DNA of 64,000 nt from the NCBI GenBank assembly GCA_947302435.1, contig CAMYVQ010000002.1, positions 34,555-98,554 of the forward strand, read 5' to 3'. The stretch's first letter is position 1. Every line of letters starts with the position of its first letter. This document shows positions 59,779-64,000 of the stretch, piece after piece. The DNA comes from an uncultured Prevotella sp. Lineage in GTDB: Bacteria; Bacteroidota; Bacteroidia; Bacteroidales; Bacteroidaceae. The position numbers and the translations under genes are program-made. Under the pieces are notes generated by a model. The model ran no database searches. It was not told the origin of the DNA and saw nothing but the letters and a program-made list of their open reading frames with translations.

Positions 59779-61717
59779 TCACGCCCAGTACAACATCGAC
59801 CGCTTGCTGACCATTGGCCGTTCGGCCCTCTATTATGAGGACTATGTGCTGTCGATGCAGTATTTCAATCAGGCCATTTCCGCCAAGCCTTACCTTTATG
59901 AGCCGTGGTTTTTCCGGGCCGTGGCCAAATATAGTCTTGACGACTATGCCGGTGCCGAAGCCGATTGCACACAGGGCATCCAGCGCAACCCATACGTGGT
60001 GAGTCTTTACGAGTTGCGTGGAATAGCCCGTATTCAGCAAAAGAAATTTTCAGATGCCATCAAGGACTATGACATTGCCCTGAAGTACGACCCGGTGAAC
60101 CGAGGGTTGTGGCACAACCGTGTGCTTTGCCATATTCAGAACAAGGATTTCGACACCGCTCTTCTTGAGATCGACACCATGCTGACACGCTGGAGCCGCT
60201 ATTCGGCTGCCTATAACATGCAGGCCGATGTCTTCATGCAGAAGAAGGACACCACGTCGGCCATGGTCTCGTTGGACAAAAGTCTGGAGATTGACCCTTA
60301 CGACGGACAGACGTGGTCGGCCAAGAGCATGATCTGCCTGATGCGCGAGGAGTGGAAAGAGGGTGAGGAATGTCTCGACAAGTCCATCCACCTGTTGCCG
60401 AAGAATGCCAACAACTACATTAATCGCGCCCTGGCACGGTATAACCAGAACAACCTGCGTGGTGCCCTGTCTGACTATGACACGGCACTCGACCTCGAAC
60501 CCAACAACTTCTTGGGACATTACAACCGGGGATTGCTTCGCGCACAGGTTGGCGACGACAACCGTGCCATTACCGACTTTGACTTTGTGCTGCGTTTGGA
60601 GCCTGACAACCTCATGGCACTCTTCAACCGTGCCGTATTGCTCGACAAGACAGGCGACCTGCAAGGGGCTATCCGCGACTATTCAAAGGTAATCGACGAA
60701 TATCCCAACTTCTGGACAGGACTGGAGTTTCGTGCCAGTTGCTACCGTCGTATGGGCATGGTCAAGCAGGCCGAGCAAGACGAGTTCACCGTCTATAAAG
60801 CCCGTTTGGAGAAACATCTCTATGGCACCCAGCCCCGGTTGAACCCGAAGCAGATGCGCAAGCGCAGCGACGAGTCGCCCGAGAAATACAATCAGTTGGT
60901 GGTCGAAGACGAGCAGGAACTGGAACACGACTATCAGAACGACTATCGCGGACGGGTGCAGAACCGCAAGGTCGACGTAGACTATCAGCCGCTTTTCGCC
61001 CTCTCGTTTGTCGTCATGAAGAGCGACGTGCGCTCCTACGTGGCTTTCGACCGTCATGTCGATGCCCTCAACCAGCGTTTCGCCTCGCGCACATTATATA
61101 TTAATAATACACGTCCCACGTTTACCGAGAGGGAGTCGAAGGGCTATTTTGAATACATCGACTCCCTCACAACCTCCATTGGACGTTCGCGCAATACGGA
61201 GCAGACCCTTCGCAACCTCTTCCTTCGGGCGGTGGCTTACTCCACCATCCAAAACTATGAGAGTGCCATCGAGGATCTCTCAACCTATTTGCAGGAAGAC
61301 TCCACCTGCGTGCCGGCCCTGTGGCAGCGCGCCTATTGTCAGTCGCGCATCAATCAGTTTGTCACCGCCACTATCGGTGCCCCCCATGACCCTTCGGCCA
61401 CCGAAGGTACCGGGGTGGAACTGAAGAACGCTAACGTACTGGCCGACCTGAACCATGCCCTCTCGCTCGATGGCAAGAACGCCTTCCTCTTTTACAACCG
61501 TGCCTGTTTCTATGCACAGCGGCAGCAATATGCCCAGGCCATTGAAGACTTTACACGTGCCATCGCACTCGATGCCAATATGGCCGAGGCCTATTACAAC
61601 CGTGGCCTCTGTGCCATCTACCATAAGCAGACGGAGGCAGGCATCAGCGATCTGAGCAAGGCTGGAGAACTGGGACTTTACACAGCATACAGCATAATAA
61701 AAAAATACAGAAAGTGA
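59639..61717 (+). CDS. Exported TPR-repeat protein, about 690 aa
   Basis: Repeats of TPR form are dense: QYFNQAISAKPYLYEPWFFR, AIKDYDIALKYDPVNRGLWH, GALSDYDTALDLEPNNFLGH and QAIEDFTRAIALDANMAEAY. The N-terminus is uncertain: a start inside the repeat (59639), or ATG 59723 (MLFNALANSSLFTLHSSLLH), which would form a signal peptide largely encoded by a simple repeat. It ends 3 bp before the next gene. Function beyond scaffolding is unknown. Confidence 0.82.
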   Translation: MKSEEFATAVCRCRPSSTSSLRLIVLVVMLFNALANSSLFTLHSSLLHAQYNIDRLLTIGRSALYYEDYVLSMQYFNQAISAKPYLYEPWFFRAVAKYSLDDYAGAEADCTQGIQRNPYVVSLYELRGIARIQQKKFSDAIKDYDIALKYDPVNRGLWHNRVLCHIQNKDFDTALLEIDTMLTRWSRYSAAYNMQADVFMQKKDTTSAMVSLDKSLEIDPYDGQTWSAKSMICLMREEWKEGEECLDKSIHLLPKNANNYINRALARYNQNNLRGALSDYDTALDLEPNNFLGHYNRGLLRAQVGDDNRAITDFDFVLRLEPDNLMALFNRAVLLDKTGDLQGAIRDYSKVIDEYPNFWTGLEFRASCYRRMGMVKQAEQDEFTVYKARLEKHLYGTQPRLNPKQMRKRSDESPEKYNQLVVEDEQELEHDYQNDYRGRVQNRKVDVDYQPLFALSFVVMKSDVRSYVAFDRHVDALNQRFASRTLYINNTRPTFTERESKGYFEYIDSLTTSIGRSRNTEQTLRNLFLRAVAYSTIQNYESAIEDLSTYLQEDSTCVPALWQRAYCQSRINQFVTATIGAPHDPSATEGTGVELKNANVLADLNHALSLDGKNAFLFYNRACFYAQRQQYAQAIEDFTRAIALDANMAEAYYNRGLCAIYHKQTEAGISDLSKAGELGLYTAYSIIKKYRK

Positions 61718-61720
61718 TCT

Positions 61721-62896
61721 ATGGAAAAAGAGACTTTAGTTTGGAACAAGATTCTGGCAGCCGTATTGAAAATGCCAGGCGTAAAGGTAGACCGTGTGGC
61801 TTTCCTGCGTAAGGAACTGAAGGACTATTGCAGCGAACAAATGCTGGACATGCTTTCCAATGTGCGGCCGTACACCATTGTCGAGGACAAGGTCATCGAC
61901 AGCGTGGCCTCTTCATGCATCAATTTCCATACGGCCATGGCCACCACTGGCTCTGCCATTGCAGGACTGCCAGGCGGACTGGCGATGGCGGCCACCATAC
62001 CGGGCGACCTGACACAGTACTATTTCCATGTGGTGGTGCTTTCGCAAAAATTGGCCTATCTCTATGGCTTTCCCGATTTCTGCAAGGCCAATGGCGAACT
62101 GGGCGAGGAGGCCTGCGACTTGCTCACCGTCTTCATGGGTTCGATGATGGGTGTGAAAGTGGCCGATCAGGGCATTAACGAGCTGGCCAAAGGCATGGCG
62201 AAATCGGCTGTCGGACGACTGCCGCGATTGGCCATCACGAAGACGGCCATCTATCCCGTCGTGATGCAGGTGGCCAAATTGGCAGGTACGAAGATTTCCA
62301 AGAATGGTTTCGTAAACTCTGTGGGCAAGTTCATTCCCGTTGCCGGTGGCGTGTTCTCTGGCACAGTGACACTTTTCACCTTCAGACCTGGTGCCAAGAG
62401 GTTGCAGAAGCGATTGAAGGCACAGAAGACCTATTTCAAAAGTTCCGACGATGCGGCTCTTGAGAACTTCTGGAACGAGGAGGGGCAGAACGAGCGTTCG
62501 CGCATCCGTGCATCCTTTGCCAAGGCGGAACAGACACAGGATCATCCTTCTGCAAAGCAGTTGGCACTGATACAGGTCATGATCAACATGGCCAACATTT
62601 CCGATAACATCTCGCCTGATGTGCAGGATCTGATTGAAGACCGTGTCGCCCGTACCGAATTGACGGGTGACCAGCAGATTGCCTTGCTCGAGAACTTGGG
62701 CGTGGAGTACAGCTTTGAGGTCGACTACGACGTTCTGGCCTGCGATCCCGACTATGCCCGTGAGGCACTGAAAGCCATGGTTCAGGTCATGCACACCGCC
62801 GGCCGGAAGACCGTGGCCGAGAAGATGTACCTCTCCATGACAGCCAAGGCACTCGGTGTCAGCAAGGAGGAACTCGACGAAATGATGGAGTCTTAA
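61721..62896 (+). CDS. EcsC-like family protein, 391 aa
   Basis: The N-terminal part has the helical EcsC-like run (YTIVEDKVIDSVASSCINFH TAMATTG, AGLPGGLAMAATIPGDLTQYYF), with Gly-rich membrane-touching helices. The C-terminal third resembles small TerB-like helical units (LALIQVMINMANISDNISPD). EcsC-like proteins are poorly understood and often envelope-linked. It is 3 bp after the TPR gene, probably in the same transcript. Confidence 0.72.
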   Translation: MEKETLVWNKILAAVLKMPGVKVDRVAFLRKELKDYCSEQMLDMLSNVRPYTIVEDKVIDSVASSCINFHTAMATTGSAIAGLPGGLAMAATIPGDLTQYYFHVVVLSQKLAYLYGFPDFCKANGELGEEACDLLTVFMGSMMGVKVADQGINELAKGMAKSAVGRLPRLAITKTAIYPVVMQVAKLAGTKISKNGFVNSVGKFIPVAGGVFSGTVTLFTFRPGAKRLQKRLKAQKTYFKSSDDAALENFWNEEGQNERSRIRASFAKAEQTQDHPSAKQLALIQVMINMANISDNISPDVQDLIEDRVARTELTGDQQIALLENLGVEYSFEVDYDVLACDPDYAREALKAMVQVMHTAGRKTVAEKMYLSMTAKALGVSKEELDEMMES

Positions 62897-62942
62897 TTCG
62901 CCTTGATTTTTGTCCGTCTGACGGTTCAATTCAAATGAGTTT

Positions 62943-63005
62943 ACAAAGTCGTCGACTTTGTGTTACAAACTCGTCGACTTTGTGACACAAACTCGACGAC
63001 TTTGT
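62943..63005. repeat. Palindromic repeat family, copy C (three 19-bp units, 22-bp period)
   Basis: Units at 62943, 62965 and 62987 match those of copy A base for base; only the 3-bp spacers differ. The downstream flank AAAACGGTTC is shared with copy A. It lies upstream of the groES promoter. Confidence 0.9.
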
Positions 63006-63085
63006 AAAACGGTTCAAAATGAATGGTTTTATCAGTCCATAGAGACTGTCCTTTTTTGTGTGTCAGATTGTCAGTCAGGGCAGTT

Positions 63086-63101
63086 TGGCACACTTTTGGC
63101 A
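63086..63101 (+). promoter_or_regulatory. Sigma-54-like promoter of groES-groEL
   Basis: TGGCAC (63086-63091), 5 nt, TGGCA (63097-63101) gives the GG/GC pair of a -24/-12 promoter with correct 12-nt register. Transcription would begin near 63112, 40 bp before groES. Consensus TTGCA is TGGCA here. Confidence 0.55.
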
Positions 63102-63151
63102 TAAACGGGGTAGAAGATATTAAACATCATTATTTAAATATTGTAACAATT

Positions 63152-63420
63152 ATGACAATCAAACCATTAGCTGACCGCGTGCTGGTAGTGCCTGCACCGG
63201 CTGAAGAGAAAATCGGTGGAATCATTATTCCCGACACTGCAAAGGAGAAGCCCCTGCGCGGCATTATCAAGGCCGTTGGTAAGGGCACCAAGGACGAAGA
63301 GATGATTCTGAAAGAGGGCGACGAAGTGCTCTATGGCAAATATAGCGGCACCGAGATTGAGCTCGAAGGTGAGAAGTTCCTGATGATGCGTCAGAGCGAC
63401 GTGCTCGCAGTGATCTGTTA

Positions 63421-63421
<1 letters not shown>
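63152..63421 (+). CDS. groS: Co-chaperonin GroES, 89 aa
   Basis: The start [14 protein letters not shown] at 63152 is family-typical; the roof/loop segments [20 protein letters not shown] and [20 protein letters not shown] are clear. GroES caps GroEL. Its TAG stop shares its last base with the MITE-like element that follows. Confidence 0.97.

Positions 63422-64000
<579 letters not shown>

Overview
The window looks like a chromosomal segment of a Prevotella/Segatella-type member of the Bacteroidales. This rests on many promoters of the Bacteroidales form (TTTG, 19-21 nt, TAnnTTTG), on families typical of the order (DUF4421, DUF1460, DUF4348, GH97, PL11, a GTPase-motif-poor EF-G paralogue), and on mid-GC coding DNA interrupted by visibly AT-rich accessory islands. 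Species cannot be named from the sequence alone.

Layout. 1-10.3 kb, minus strand: a phospho-sugar mutase cut by the window edge; gyrA followed by two exported TPR proteins; and an overlapping chain of an oxidoreductase, a DUF4421 outer-membrane protein, a DUF1460 amidase-like protein and a DUF1232 membrane protein. 10.4-20.5 kb: two tandem AMP-binding acyl-CoA ligases, a UDP-glucuronate decarboxylase, hemW, an EF-G2-type elongation factor and a TonB-dependent receptor. 20.5-24.4 kb: an AT-rich accessory patch with a 900-residue protein of unknown function bearing a C-terminal zinc-ribbon array, then a 5'-truncated NYN-domain gene beside a small-RNA-like unit. 24.5-31.7 kb: a flotillin-like protein, the remains of a surface protein, an ExbB/ExbD proton-channel operon, an Lrp/AsnC regulator and tex. 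31.8-33.1 kb: a secreted GH28 pectinase. 33.1-40.2 kb: a second AT-rich island with an AbiE-type toxin-antitoxin pair, a PD-(D/E)XK-type protein, an HTH-uracil-DNA-glycosylase-fold protein, several small unknowns and an AlbA_2/RecG-like protein. 40.3-49.4 kb: the sppA-lpxK-PNP-thiL operon, tRNA-Phe, and a PL11-GH97 polysaccharide pair. 49.5-64 kb: hutH, pheS, an AAA-CYTH protein, a lipoprotein-murB-metallohydrolase operon, three small envelope proteins, a SPOR lipoprotein, ruvX, def, a TPR protein, an EcsC-like protein and groES-groEL (cut).

How the genes fit together. Most of the window is core cell biology: replication, translation, peptidoglycan and lipid A synthesis, haem handling and chaperones. 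GH28, PL11 and GH97 indicate breakdown of pectin/rhamnogalacturonan; the TonB receptor and ExbB/D-type genes serve energised outer-membrane uptake. The two AT-rich islands look like strain-variable, defence-flavoured insertions.

The most unusual signals are non-coding: a 22-bp-period palindromic repeat at three loci, a 110-118-bp MITE-like element lodged exactly between stop and start codons in ruvX-def and groES-groEL, a sigma-54-like promoter before groES, and a promoter-plus-terminator small-RNA unit next to the truncated NYN gene.
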